42,689 bases of DNA from an uncultured Verrucomicrobiota bacterium. Lineage in GTDB: Bacteria; Verrucomicrobiota; Verrucomicrobiia; Limisphaerales; UBA9464. The stretch is from positions 1 to 42,689 of the forward strand of contig CAJAHH010000046.1 in the NCBI GenBank assembly GCA_903939515.1, in the 5' to 3' direction. This document shows, piece after piece, positions 7,729 to 18,500 of this stretch. Below the pieces are notes generated by a model. The model was not told the DNA's origin, did no database searches, and was given only the letters and a program-made list of their open reading frames with translations. Position numbers and translations under genes: made by a program. Numbering within the stretch: position 1 is the first letter of the stretch; each line of letters opens with the position of its first letter.

Positions 7729-9111
7729 TCACCTTCCACGGTTGATTGCCGGCTGCCAGCCCACGGGTTGGGTCCAGGCCTGTTGGTGCTCGGTCTCGGT
7801 GCTCGGCACCTCCGGCTTCCGGGAGGAGACGACGACGGCCCGGACGTACAGTTCGTCGCCGCGTAGGTGATAAGAGGGTCGGGGGCCCTTCACCTCGGCA
7901 AGTATCTCCCCGATTTGCGGCCCGGTTTCAGCACGGTAGTCGAGGGTGGTCTCCACCACCGTTCCGGCAGCGTCCACCCGTGGCTTCCCTGCCAGCGAGA
8001 CGCCCCGTCGGGTGCCGATGAACCGCGTGGTGAAGCGCTCCCCAGGGCGGGCGTGGATTTGCAGCGACAGGCGTCGAGAGTCCGCGTCGAAGGCCACGTC
8101 GTCGAGCACCACGCCCGTCGACGCGTAGAAGTCGCCCTGCTCCACCGCGTGGATCAGTGATTCCGGGGTCAGACGACGCGCCCGAACTTGGATCCAGGCG
8201 CGGAATGGCGGCGATCGCCGTTCATTCCCTTGGTAATCGTGGGAGTCATCCGTCGCGATCCCGTAAAGCGGCGGTGCCCCGAGACCGGCGATGCGCAAAG
8301 TGTTGGCAATGTCCCAGATTTGGTCGGTCGATGGGTGCTGCGCGTCGCCCGGGTCGTTGTCGCCGTCCACGCCGTTCCAGACCTCGAAGAAGCGCTCGCC
8401 CACCACGGCGGCGAGGTCCTCGGCGGTGACTCCCCATTTGTAGTTAGGATGGTTCACGTGAACGAGGGTCGGTCGGCCGGAGCGCTGACGGGCCTCGGCC
8501 ACGCGGTCCAGAGCCTTTTGGATGATCTCCGGCACGGTGGCGCCTTTCAGCGACGGCAAGGCCTCATGTAGGTTGATGGCGCCGATGTGGATCTGGCGTT
8601 TATTTTCGGCGGCTTGGGTGATCTCTTCGGACTCGATGAGCAGGAATCGCCCGCGCTCCTCCACCAGCGCCCGGAATTCGTCGTAGGGCTTGAGACGCAC
8701 CTCGCGAATCCCGTTTGTTGGGTTCGTCCGGGTTTGAACCCAATCCGGGCCGTGCTGCCGCAGGTAGGCACCGAAGGCGTCCCTGGGTCGGATACCTGCG
8801 TGCCAGGGCTCCCCCTTGGCACGGTCTGCCACCGACTTCAGGGACATCCATCGCTCGCCCCGACTTAGGAGATTATGGTCAGACAGGGCCAGGAAGTGGT
8901 ATCCGCGCTGGCGGTACGACTCGGCGATCATTTCCGGGAAGTCGTCGCCGTCCGACCAGAGCGTGTGCGTGTGCAAGTTGCCCTTCCACCAGCGCAGAGT
9001 TTGCGCGGACGCCGACAGGCAGGATAGGTAGATGAGAAGACCGAGGATCCCCAAGCCGGATCGCCCCACTTTTGGTGGTTGCCGTTGAAATCGATCCGAG
9101 TGCGCGCGCAT
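7729..9111 (-). CDS. Exported PHP-domain metal-dependent phosphoesterase
   Basis: A 460-aa protein with an N-terminal export signal (hydrophobic GLGILGLLIYLSCLSASAQ, likely cut after ASA at residue 36) followed by a PHP domain. Metal-binding motifs seen are NLHTHTLWSDG (H47, H49, D54) and LALSDHN (D78, H79), with later HIGAINLHEA, LVHVNHPNY and GIATDDSHDYQG. PHP enzymes hydrolyse phosphate esters with a two- or three-metal centre; the substrate here is unknown. Beyond about residue 330 is a beta-rich C-terminal region (TRRLSLQIHARPGERFTTRFIG-like strands). It is divergent from a second exported phosphoesterase (start 9311), suggesting joint scavenging of phosphate esters outside the cytoplasm. 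No Pho box was evident between them. Confidence 0.85.
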   Translation of the reverse strand: MRAHSDRFQRQPPKVGRSGLGILGLLIYLSCLSASAQTLRWWKGNLHTHTLWSDGDDFPEMIAESYRQRGYHFLALSDHNLLSRGERWMSLKSVADRAKGEPWHAGIRPRDAFGAYLRQHGPDWVQTRTNPTNGIREVRLKPYDEFRALVEERGRFLLIESEEITQAAENKRQIHIGAINLHEALPSLKGATVPEIIQKALDRVAEARQRSGRPTLVHVNHPNYKWGVTAEDLAAVVGERFFEVWNGVDGDNDPGDAQHPSTDQIWDIANTLRIAGLGAPPLYGIATDDSHDYQGNERRSPPFRAWIQVRARRLTPESLIHAVEQGDFYASTGVVLDDVAFDADSRRLSLQIHARPGERFTTRFIGTRRGVSLAGKPRVDAAGTVVETTLDYRAETGPQIGEILAEVKGPRPSYHLRGDELYVRAVVVSSRKPEVPSTETEHQQAWTQPVGWQPAINRGR

Positions 9112-9125
9112 TGTGTTTCAGTGAG

Positions 9126-9154
9126 CTTTGGGATCCGGGGAATCAACCCCAAAG
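9126..9154. promoter_or_regulatory. Inverted repeat in the divergent promoter region of two phosphoesterase genes
   Basis: CTTTGGG at 9126-9132 pairs with CCCAAAG at 9148-9154, 15 bp upstream of the leftward PHP gene. It would form a hairpin in that gene's leader or act as an operator. Nothing else is recognisable in the 199-bp gap. Confidence 0.3.
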
Positions 9155-9310
9155 CGATTTGTTAGGCTGCAGTGCTTGGATTGTTGCAACGCTGTCACGA
9201 GACCACGGCCGTATCCGAGGGCAAGGAACGCAGTCCAAGCCGCCAATTGTTGGCAGATCGACCCTGTTTCGCCGTCAATCCGTCACTGAAACAGTCTTGG
9301 ATTGGGTGAA

Positions 9311-11761
9311 ATGATTCGGAGCTTGATCCTCGCCTGGTTGGCGACCTCCTGTGCCTTCGCCCAACTTCCCGGCCCCACCAATGGGACCACGTTGTTGCCC
9401 AATGGGTGGAGCATCTCGCCGGTCGGTCGCCACCTCTCGACTCCAGACTATGTGCTGGGCCTGTCCCCGTCACCCGATGGGCGTGTGTTGGTCGGCCTCC
9501 ACAGTGGTTTCAACCCGCATGGCCTCGTGGTGACCAAGCCCGACGGGTCGGCCATCCTCCAGAGAATCCCCCTGCGCTCCTCGTGGATGGGTTTGGCGTG
9601 GAGCCCGGAGGGGGGGCGTTTGTTCGTCTCGGGTGGCAATGCTGGTGGCGGTAAGAAGCCCGAGGTCGCACCGATTTACGTGTTTGATTACCGCGAGGGT
9701 CGGCTGAGCGAATCGCCCGTGGCCCAGTTTACCAATGGACTGCCTGCCACATCCATTTACTGGGCTGGCTTGGCGCACCATCCGTCCCGGCCGGTCTTGT
9801 ATGCTGCCAATCGGGGCACCGGAAGTGAGCCCGGCCATGTGGTGGCCTTTGATTCTCGCGATGGCAAGGTATTGGGTCAGGTCGAGGTGGAGGTCACTCC
9901 GTGCGACCTTCAATTGAGTTCGGATGGCGGCACGGTGTTCGTCTCCAATTGGTCCAGTCGCTCGGTGAGCGTCATCGACACGGCCACCCTGAAGGTCAAG
10001 GCCACCATCCAGGTCGGCACCAATCCCAACGATTTGCTGCGCGCCCGAGATGGTCGACTCTACGTGGCCTGCGGCAACGAGAACTCCGTCGTGGTGATCG
10101 ACACCCAGGAGATGCGGTCGATCGAGACACTCCGCACTTCCATCCATCCGCGTGCGCCTGTGGGCTCAACTCCCAATGCCTTGGCGCTGGATCCGTCGCA
10201 ACGCCTGTTGTTTGTGGCCAATGCCGACAATCACTGTGTGGCGGTCATCCATGTCGGTGAACGGGAGGAAAGCCACGTTCTCGGGTTCATTCCCACGACC
10301 TGGTATCCCTCGTCGCTCTCCATCTCCAAGGACGGGAAGTTTCTACACATCGGCTCCTCTAAGGGATTGGGTGGATATTCCAATATCCGTGGGCCCCTGT
10401 CGCCCTTGAACAAGGATGGCAACTCGGAAGGGTTGGGATCGGTCAAGTCGCTCCAGCAGGGCAGCATTACCGCGCTCCCGCTGGCCAATCTTCGCAGTAA
10501 GATCCGTGGGTACACCCGCAAGGTCATCGCCAACACTCCCTACCACGATGCGCTCCTGAGTGCGGCCAAGCCGCCCGCGGTCCGAGGAACCATCCTGCCC
10601 AATCGGGTAGGGGTGGGTTCTCCGATCAAGCATGTCATTTATATCATCAAGGAGAACCGCACTTACGATCAGGTTTTTGGGGACCTGCCACAGGGCAACG
10701 GCGATCCGCGACTCACCATTTTCGGACGTTCGGTGACGCCCAACCAGCACCGCCTGGCCGAAGAGTTTCTCCTGATCGATAATTTGTACTGCGATGCCGA
10801 GGTCAGTGTGGATGGTCACTCGTGGTCCAACGCGGGCTACGCCACCGATTTCAATGAAAAGCTGTGGCCGCCCAATTATGGCGGTATTAGCAAGGCCTCG
10901 TCGGCCCCGGCCCAAGTGCCTTCGTCGGGTCACATTTGGGATCTGGCTCGGCGCAAAGGACTCACCTATCGCTCCTATGGCGAATATGCCGCCCGCACTA
11001 GTGACGGTGGCCAGATGGACGCCGCCCCAGGGGTCGAAGGACTGGTGGGTCATGTCTGCCCGAACTTCCGAAAAACGGGCATGCGGGACACGGACAACGT
11101 GGCTGTCTTTAACGCTGAGTTCGATGGCTTCGTCGAGAACTACTCGTCGACCGATCCGAAGCGGCGTTTGCCCAACTTCATGGTGATGAGCCTGGGTGAA
11201 GACCACACCCAAGGAACCCGGGTGGGAGCACCCACGCCGGTGGCGGCTGTGGCCAACAACGACTGGGCCATCGGTCAATTGGTCGATCGCGTCAGCCATA
11301 GCCCCTACTGGAAAGAGACGGCGATCTTCATCATCGAAGACGATGCGCAAAATGGTTCCGACCACGTCGATGCCCGTCGCACCATTGGTCTGGTTTTGAG
11401 CCCGTACAGCCGGCGCCGTGTGGTCGACAGCACCCTGTACACCACGAGTTCCATGCTGCGCAGCATGGAGTTGTTGCTGGGTCTGCCGCCCATGACTCAG
11501 TTCGATGCGGCGGCCACTCCGATGTACGCGGCCTTCGAGGGCGGTTTGGACCTCACACCCTTCAGCCATTTGGCTCCGCAGGTCGATGTCAACGCCCGCA
11601 ACGTCAAGGGTGCCCCTGGCTCAGCCGAATCGGCTTTGATGGATTTTTCGGACTACGACCTCACGCCCATGCTGGCTCTCAATGAGATTCTCTGGAAGAG
11701 CGTGAAGGGTGAAGGGGTTCCGATGCCGCTGCCGATCCGGGCGTTCCACGTCCGTCCTTGA
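9311..11761 (+). CDS. YncE-type beta-propeller / phosphoesterase (PF04185-like) fusion, exported
   Basis: An 816-aa protein. A signal peptide covers residues 1-17 (MIRSLILAWLATSCAFA). Then comes a seven-bladed YncE-type propeller to about 380 (VFVSNWSSRSVSVIDTATL, KVKATIQVGTNPNDLL, YVACGNENSVVVID). The phosphoesterase domain covers about 430-790: VIYIIKENRTYDQVFGD near 448, the metal-site segment DAEVSVDGHSWSNAGY, and IIEDDAQNGSDHVDARRT near 675. This domain family includes phospholipase C and acid phosphatases related to alkaline phosphatase. The substrate is unknown. I start at the ATG at 9311; a TTG nine bases earlier is possible. It is divergent from the exported PHP phosphoesterase. Convergent with the FG-GAP protein downstream (78-bp gap). 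Confidence 0.9.
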   Translation: MIRSLILAWLATSCAFAQLPGPTNGTTLLPNGWSISPVGRHLSTPDYVLGLSPSPDGRVLVGLHSGFNPHGLVVTKPDGSAILQRIPLRSSWMGLAWSPEGGRLFVSGGNAGGGKKPEVAPIYVFDYREGRLSESPVAQFTNGLPATSIYWAGLAHHPSRPVLYAANRGTGSEPGHVVAFDSRDGKVLGQVEVEVTPCDLQLSSDGGTVFVSNWSSRSVSVIDTATLKVKATIQVGTNPNDLLRARDGRLYVACGNENSVVVIDTQEMRSIETLRTSIHPRAPVGSTPNALALDPSQRLLFVANADNHCVAVIHVGEREESHVLGFIPTTWYPSSLSISKDGKFLHIGSSKGLGGYSNIRGPLSPLNKDGNSEGLGSVKSLQQGSITALPLANLRSKIRGYTRKVIANTPYHDALLSAAKPPAVRGTILPNRVGVGSPIKHVIYIIKENRTYDQVFGDLPQGNGDPRLTIFGRSVTPNQHRLAEEFLLIDNLYCDAEVSVDGHSWSNAGYATDFNEKLWPPNYGGISKASSAPAQVPSSGHIWDLARRKGLTYRSYGEYAARTSDGGQMDAAPGVEGLVGHVCPNFRKTGMRDTDNVAVFNAEFDGFVENYSSTDPKRRLPNFMVMSLGEDHTQGTRVGAPTPVAAVANNDWAIGQLVDRVSHSPYWKETAIFIIEDDAQNGSDHVDARRTIGLVLSPYSRRRVVDSTLYTTSSMLRSMELLLGLPPMTQFDAAATPMYAAFEGGLDLTPFSHLAPQVDVNARNVKGAPGSAESALMDFSDYDLTPMLALNEILWKSVKGEGVPMPLPIRAFHVRP

Positions 11762-11839
11762 GCGGTCGGTCGGTCTGGGTCAGGAAAGCGTTTGCCGATC
11801 AGATCCAAGGTGCCCCGCAAATCGGTTCGAGTCGGGGGG

Positions 11840-14800
11840 TTATCGGTCTGGGCCGCCGTGCTTCAACCGAATCTCGCCGAGGTCGGGGGTGACCTCTTTG
11901 CGGGTGATCCGCCCACCCGGCCATCGGACCCAGACTTCTAAACAGGGCTCCGGGAGCGTCATCACCAAGGTGGTGGCGTTCTGGGAGTAGTGCCCGCTGC
12001 CGGCGTGGATCTCCGACATGGGGCCGAAGCCGCTGCGCCCCCGCAGTCGCACCTGAGCGCCCACCCCGTCGGGGTTTCCTGTCCCTCCTTCGAGGACGAC
12101 CCGTAAACCCGGTCGGGCTTGGTGGTTTCGAAATAGCAGCAGGGGTCCTTCACGCTGTCCAGCGGCCACGTCCCAGCGACCGTCGTGGTCGTAGTCCGCC
12201 AGGGCCAGGCCTCGTCCCTCGCCGGGAATCCGCAGCCCGCCCTCATCGGCGGACAGGACCCGGAAGGTGCCGCGACCCTCACCCAGGCAGAGCAACCCCA
12301 ACCCGGCATGGTGACCACCAATGTCCGAGTCGGTAGGCCAGGAACCGTGGTTGAGTAGCAAATCGATTCGGCCATCCCCATCCAGGTCGCCGGCTGCCAC
12401 TCCGTAAACCGCGGCGAATTGGGCTTCGATGGGCAATACATGAGCCTCCCACGAGGAACCTCGATTGAGGAAGACCATGGAATCAAGAGTCGTGATCTCG
12501 AGCGATTTCATGCTTTGGAAACTCTCGCCCAGGATGTCCTGAAGCCGGGCCCGGCCATAGTCCTCGGCCCGGCGGAATCGCTGCAGCACTGATGGAAAGG
12601 CCATGCCCAGTTCATCCAAAGTCAACCATGGCACCAAATGCCCCGACGCCGGGTCTCGATACGCCTCGATGGATTCCACCGAACCGTCTCCGCGAAGATC
12701 CCCAAAGAAGAGTTGGAGGGGATTCTCGGTCGAGGCGCTCCAGCGGTGGTTGCGTCCCCGGTTGCCCATGGCCAGATCCATGCGGCCGTCGCCATCGAAG
12801 TCTCCGGCGGCTATTCCGGTCCACAACCCGGAGAATGCATTGAGATTCCAGTCAGCCGAGTTGCTTTCGAGACGCCCGCGACGGTTTTTGAAGATCGCTG
12901 GGGCAGCCCACTCGCGGGCCAGCGACAGTTCCGGAAATCCATCGCCGTCGAGGTCGGACCACACGGCGCCATTCACCAAACCCACTCCCTTTAGCAGGCC
13001 GTCGTAACCCGTGGCGGGAGTCCACTGGCCGTTCTCATTAATAAAAAGGAGCGATGCGGTCGCCTCCGGATAACGGCCTGGGATCGCCGTACCGCCGACG
13101 AAAAGATCGAGATCGCCATCCCCATCCACATCGCCTCGGGCCATTGGGCCAGAATGGGCAGGCAATTTTGAAGGCCCCGTCGGCGTCGGCCAGCCCAACA
13201 GGCCGGGCGTCCTAGATCGCAATCCTTCGTCGTTGGGCGTGGAAACTGCCTGAAAACCACCTTTACCGAGGTTGCGGAAAAAGGCGGGTGCGCCCCGGTT
13301 TCCTGCCCCGATGATCAGGTCTTCCCAGCCATCTCGGTCCCAATCAAACCAACCGACCCCCGGTGCTGAGTTGCCCGAACGGCGGGGCATCAGCAACTGA
13401 GCGGATTCGCGTTCGGCCGCTTCAGCCGGATGGGTCCAACCCTGCGTCAGGTGCACTTCCCGAAGAAGGGGTTCTGGAGAGGTCTTAATCATGGGGCGTG
13501 CCGGTGCAGAGCCGACCGGTTCTTCGAGTTCAACGAGGGTATTGGGCTGCGCCTGATCGAATTGCGTGCGGTGCCCGCTGGGCCAATGGACCTCGAGCTT
13601 CATACGGTTGGTTGGGCTGCCAGCAGCGAAAACTAGTAATGCTTCGTCTGCGGAAAGGTATTTACCGCCGCAGGTGATGGACTGGCTCTGAGAGACGGGC
13701 CCTCCCAGGCAGAAGACCTTTGCGCCGATACCCTGGCTGTTGCCCTTCTGCCCTCTCAGCCGCACTGCTAGGCGAGTTGCGATTGAATCGTTGCGTAACA
13801 AGACAGCGGGTCCGTCGAGTTGGTTGAGCACCACATCGAGGTCGCCGTCGTTATCCAGGTCGGCCACCGCCATTCCAGGGCAGATTCCTGCAACATCGAA
13901 CCCCCAGGCTTGGCCCACCTCTTCGAATCCTAATCGGCCTGTGTTTCGGAATGCGCAGTTCGGTGTGTCCAATCGTGGAAATCGGGCCCTTAGTTGAAGT
14001 CTCTCCAGGCGGGAGAGGCGCCGATCGCTTTTGAGGTTTTCCACCTCTCGGATGAAGTCCACGTTCTGGGCATCCCGCAAATTGCCATTAGAGACCAGCA
14101 GGTCTTCGTAGCCGTCCAGATCCACGTCGAGAAACCGAGGCGTCCACGACCACTCTGAGGCGTGTATACCGGCCAGTTGGCCGATCTCGGCGTAGGATCC
14201 GTCGCCTCGGTTCAGCAGCAGGGTGTTGCGCATCACTTGGGCGCGCTCCGAATTGCCTTCGACCATCGGAGCCTTGCCACTGCCGGTTTGCACCTGACGC
14301 CGGCGGTGATCGCGGCTGAGCATGTCGAGGACGAGGATGTCGTCGTCGCCATCCCGGTCGATGTCCGCGACGTCGACGCCCATCGAGAATCGGCTCGTGG
14401 TCCGAATGGCCGCGTCTGGCATGGACCTGAAGCGTCCATCGCCACGGTTCATCCACACCCGATCCGGTGAGGCGAAGTCGTTGCAAACATAGAGATCGGG
14501 ACTGCCGTCCCCGTCGAGATCGCGCAAGAGACCGCAAAGTCCCCAATCAAAAGGAACTGCCGAGGGTCGGCCTTGCGTGTCGACGAAGTCGCCTTGGTTC
14601 CAGGGCACCCGGCTGAAGACCCCACGACCGTTGTTCCGGTACAACACATCGGGTTGGCCGTGCTCGACGATTCCAGTGGATGGATCAAAGCTGAATCGGC
14701 CCACCAAGTCGGGCTCGGTCACCGGGCGTTCGTTGACGGCGGTGATGATCGTAGCTGCGCCCTCGCGCTTCAGGCGGAAGCGGGTATCGGGTTCATCGCG

Positions 14801-15433
14801 CAGCGTGGTGCTTCGGTAATTGGCCACGTAGAGGTCTAGGTCGCCGTCCCGGTCGATGTCGCCTAGGGAGACCGACATGGCACCCGAGGCCCTGTCCAGT
14901 CCAGCCTGCTCGGTGGTGTCCTGGAATTGGCCGTGTCCGTCATTAACGAAGAGTCGAGTGCCGAAGCCGATCGTGTTGACCACTAGGTCCAGATCGCCGT
15001 CGCCGTCGACATCGGCGAGGACCACTCCGGTGGTTGGTAGCCCCCTGCAGCCCACGCCCGCGGTGGTCGTGATGTCTACGAATCGCCAATCCCCGAGGTT
15101 GCGATAGAGGCGATTGCCGCCCTCGATGTTTCCGAAGTAGAGATCGCAACGTCCGTCCCCGTCGATGTCGCCTGCTGCAACACCAGAGCCGTTGTGGAAA
15201 ATCTGGTTGGTGATGGCCCGCATCCCGTCGAGCGAGTTGGTGAACAGAATCCCGCTGCGTGCCGAGGGGACTGCTTTGAACCCTGTACCGCCTTCTTTAG
15301 GTACGACCAGTGGCCGTTGGCGCCCTCCGGGAATTGCTTGCCAAGTCTGAGCTTCCAGCCCGGACGTGCCCAGTATCCAAAACACCCAGAGCGTTTGCCG
15401 AATGAGCTGGTGAATGGTTCGAGGGCGTTTCAT
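11840..15433 (-). CDS. Giant FG-GAP/VCBS-repeat CRTAC1-like protein with two ASPIC/UnbV modules
   Basis: A 1197-aa exported protein; the signal peptide ends near residue 28 (LWVFWILGTSGLEAQ). About thirteen Ca-binding loops of the form DxDxDGxxDL are visible (for example DIDGDGRCDLYFG, DVDGDGDLDLVVN, DLDNDGDLDVVLN, DYDHDGRWDVAAG), each in a FG-GAP blade, so two consecutive seven-bladed propellers are likely. Each half ends in an ASPIC/UnbV module: about residues 585-670 (GIGAKVFCLGG, LEVHWPSGHRTQF) and the C-terminus (GVGAQVRLRGR, VWVRWPGGRITRKEV). The family is expanded in Verrucomicrobiota and Planctomycetota; its function is unclear, possibly surface adhesion or glycan binding. The ATG at 15433 is chosen over an upstream frame at 15535 that would run into the terminator hairpin. 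It reads as an internal duplication of a normal-length CRTAC1 protein. Confidence 0.9.
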   Translation of the reverse strand: MKRPRTIHQLIRQTLWVFWILGTSGLEAQTWQAIPGGRQRPLVVPKEGGTGFKAVPSARSGILFTNSLDGMRAITNQIFHNGSGVAAGDIDGDGRCDLYFGNIEGGNRLYRNLGDWRFVDITTTAGVGCRGLPTTGVVLADVDGDGDLDLVVNTIGFGTRLFVNDGHGQFQDTTEQAGLDRASGAMSVSLGDIDRDGDLDLYVANYRSTTLRDEPDTRFRLKREGAATIITAVNERPVTEPDLVGRFSFDPSTGIVEHGQPDVLYRNNGRGVFSRVPWNQGDFVDTQGRPSAVPFDWGLCGLLRDLDGDGSPDLYVCNDFASPDRVWMNRGDGRFRSMPDAAIRTTSRFSMGVDVADIDRDGDDDILVLDMLSRDHRRRQVQTGSGKAPMVEGNSERAQVMRNTLLLNRGDGSYAEIGQLAGIHASEWSWTPRFLDVDLDGYEDLLVSNGNLRDAQNVDFIREVENLKSDRRLSRLERLQLRARFPRLDTPNCAFRNTGRLGFEEVGQAWGFDVAGICPGMAVADLDNDGDLDVVLNQLDGPAVLLRNDSIATRLAVRLRGQKGNSQGIGAKVFCLGGPVSQSQSITCGGKYLSADEALLVFAAGSPTNRMKLEVHWPSGHRTQFDQAQPNTLVELEEPVGSAPARPMIKTSPEPLLREVHLTQGWTHPAEAAERESAQLLMPRRSGNSAPGVGWFDWDRDGWEDLIIGAGNRGAPAFFRNLGKGGFQAVSTPNDEGLRSRTPGLLGWPTPTGPSKLPAHSGPMARGDVDGDGDLDLFVGGTAIPGRYPEATASLLFINENGQWTPATGYDGLLKGVGLVNGAVWSDLDGDGFPELSLAREWAAPAIFKNRRGRLESNSADWNLNAFSGLWTGIAAGDFDGDGRMDLAMGNRGRNHRWSASTENPLQLFFGDLRGDGSVESIEAYRDPASGHLVPWLTLDELGMAFPSVLQRFRRAEDYGRARLQDILGESFQSMKSLEITTLDSMVFLNRGSSWEAHVLPIEAQFAAVYGVAAGDLDGDGRIDLLLNHGSWPTDSDIGGHHAGLGLLCLGEGRGTFRVLSADEGGLRIPGEGRGLALADYDHDGRWDVAAGQREGPLLLFRNHQARPGLRVVLEGGTGNPDGVGAQVRLRGRSGFGPMSEIHAGSGHYSQNATTLVMTLPEPCLEVWVRWPGGRITRKEVTPDLGEIRLKHGGPDR

Positions 15434-15493
15434 GGCACTGGGGTTGAATGGTGAATTTGGAATTCGCTGAAGTCGCAACCCTCGCGACGCAAG

Positions 15494-15521
15494 AAGGGCC
15501 GGGGTGGATGCCCCGGCCCTT
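15494..15521 (-). terminator. Intrinsic terminator after the 1381-aa exported protein
   Basis: A perfect 11-bp GC-rich stem (15494-15504 with 15511-15521) and a 6-nt loop lie 37 bp past the stop at 15558 of the upstream leftward gene. The minus strand continues with a short T-rich stretch. It separates that gene from the FG-GAP gene, so the two are probably separate transcripts. Confidence 0.8.
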
Positions 15522-15557
15522 GTACTAACGGACACCTTCTTGATTCAAAGGAACCAA

Positions 15558-18500
15558 TCAGGGTTTGCGCAATCGGAAGAACCGGCTGGCCGAATCAGCA
15601 GGGATGCTGACCGAGTTGCCGGAGACTCCAGTGACGGTCGACCACACCGACTGTGTGAGCGAGGTGGCCGATTCCAGCACATAGCCGGTGACCGAGCTCG
15701 GCCACGAGATGAGGTACTGGGCACCAGCGGTCTTGACCGAGAGGACCGGAGCGGTCGTGGGAACGACGGCCGTGGGGGTGAGCGGGGTGACGAAGTCAAC
15801 CCAGGCGAAGTAGAAGCTCGCGTCCCGCAGTGACACACTGCCGGGCGTGGCATCGGCAGCGGGATTCAAGGCACGGGCTTCGACTACGAAGCCATCGGCG
15901 GTCGCCTCATAGGCCAACGTGGTGTTATCCACGAGGCTGGCGTTGGAGGGGTGCTGTCCCACGGATTGCAGGATGAGCATGCCATCCTTGCCGCTCTTGC
16001 CCGGAATCTGGAGGCGGTACTTGCCGGCTGCCAGTCGGGTGGAGGTGAATTGACCGGCCTTGCGAGTGGTTGCGCCACTAGATCCGGCGATTTCGCCGCC
16101 AATCAGGTTGCCAGCACTCAAGGGGACATAGACGAAGGAGAACTCGCACTTGTCGGTGGCCGCGTAAGTTGCCGGATCTTGTTTGTTCTCTTCGACCGAG
16201 CGGACGGCCACGGTCCAGCCCTTGCCGTCAGCGGTGGGCAAGCAGTTGACCTGGGGACCTCTGGCGGTGCCGTCGTCGTTGCCGGTCAGGAACAGCAAGC
16301 CGTCGTTCTTCGAGTTCACCTCAGGCAAGGTGAGCGTGGCCAGACCACCGAAGGTCTCTCCGCCGAGGTCTTCCCAGCGGAGGAGTGCCGCGGAGATTTG
16401 ACGGTCGATGACGAACGAACCTTCGCCCGCAGCGGCGCTGTGCGAGAAGGCTCGGCTCCAGCGGCCCTTGGCACCTCCGGAAGCGTCGGCGAAATAACCC
16501 GCCTTCCATCCCTGCGAGTAGGGGAACCAGGCCACCGAGTTGTCGAAGGCCGCGCGCTGGAAACCGCCGGCGCTATTAGCCTGGGCGTTGGGGTGGGCGG
16601 CTGTGTCAGCCAACTTGGCCATACGCAGATAGAAGTCGCCGCCCCCGAAGGATCCGTCGTCCATGTTGAAATGGCGGGTGCTCGAGCCGTCCACCGCCAT
16701 GAAGGCGTGGGCGTAGAATGGAGCCGCACCGTCATTCCATTGAAGCGATCCCACCTTGCGGGTGGAGGTCACCAGAACGCCGTGTTTGGGCGAGGGGAAC
16801 CAAGATTGCGCCGAGGGCACGCTGGCTTCCGGTGCCCCATAACGTTGGCGGGTGGGGTTCGAATAAGGCCCGAGGTTCTCCTGGGCTGCTGTTGCATCGC
16901 GCACGCCGATACCGAAGTCCAGGGCGCCGGCCGCATAACGGGCGATGCCGAAGGGCAGGGGTCCTTGTTCTCCGTTGATGCTCAAGAGCAAGTCACGGGA
17001 AATGGTTCCGAAACCGCCCGTGTTCCAAACGATGGGGCCGCTCTGGGTCTTATCGGCGGTGTAGCCAACGCCGTCGGTCGGGAGGCTGATGTGCCAGTTC
17101 ACGGCCGTGACCGTGCGGTCCGGGTAGGTGCCGGGAGAATTGGTGCCGGCCGGTGCGCCTGACACCGTCGCCGCGGGGGGCAGAGGAGTGTTTCCAAAGC
17201 TCTTGAAGCTGGCTCTGACGCGGTTGGCCGCATCCTCGTTGGAGCCGATGTGTGCCACGGCGCCCAGACCGACATAGACATTGGTCGGGAAGCTGTCCAT
17301 TTGGTACTCGGCGACGACCTTCCATTGGATGCCGTTGGCGGAAACGAACGTCTGGAACAAATTGCGTTCGCGGCGGGCTCGGAGCCAGAGGGGGAACAAG
17401 TCGCCCTCATTCGGGCGGTAAGTACCCTCGTAGGGGCCACCATCCACCTTGACGGAGCCGCTCGGAGGATCATCAGTACCGCCGTCCTGGACGGGGCGGA
17501 AAATCGTCTCCACGTAATTGGCACCCGCGATGGGACTGGCGTTCAGCTGAATGTTCGGGCTGCCCGGGGTCAGATTGGCTCGGATGTGCAAGGCGCCCTT
17601 GGCGCTCTTTTGAGTCGATGCAGCATCGTCGGCTTCGACCGACAGTACTTGGACGCGCACGTCGAAGTCACCGCTCCGCAGCTGGTGCAAGTAGGAGAAG
17701 GAGTCGGCATTGTCCCAAGTATCACCGCCTCCAGCCGTGAGGGTGAACGATCCGTCGGCGTTGGTGACCACGGTCGAGACCACCTTGTTGTTGATGTCCA
17801 GCAAGGCGAACGGCTTGGCCGGTTCGGACGGAGTGTTGGTGGTCGAAGCAGCGCCGGCGTAGAGGCCGAAGTCGTCGATGCCCCAGTACCAGCTGTCGGT
17901 GCCGGCGTGGGTGAAGCGGAAGCGCACTTTGGCCTGGTTGTCGGCGCTGCTCACACGGAAGAGCTCGTAGCGCTTGGACTCGACGCGGTTGTCATTGACG
18001 CGGCCCTGGATGAACGGGGCCAAGCTGGCGGTGATCGGAACACCGACGAAGGCACCGTAAGTGCCGCCGATGATAGTTCCAGCGTCGTCGGTGTAGTTGG
18101 CCAGGTCGCCATGTTCCTTGTTGAGGGTGGCCTCGGCGTCCAAGGATCCGTCCTCCGCTTTGACCAGGTCCGCTTCATCCATGAGGTACACCAAGGGCAG
18201 CCACTGGGCTCCCCCATTGATGGAATATTCCACGGCTCCGATACTGTCTTGGTTCTGCTCCCAGAGACTCTTGAAGGCCAACTGCACGTTGGTGCGACCC
18301 GAGAGGTTGTAATCGGGCGTCGTAATGTGCATCACCTGGCTGCGGCCGATCGAATATCCCGAGGTGCTGAAGAGGAAACGACCCTTGGCCAGCGGTTCAT
18401 TCAGGATTTGTCCGTTCACCACGTTGGCCGGGTTGATCACGTTCACCCGTTGGTAGTCCGTCCCCCAGTCAGCGGGGTTTTCGGGATTGTTGTAGGTGAC

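Noticed and set aside
10343-11569. 408-codon leftward frame opposite the YncE/phosphoesterase gene
   Set aside because: Overlaps the metal-site motifs of the sense protein; shadow frame.
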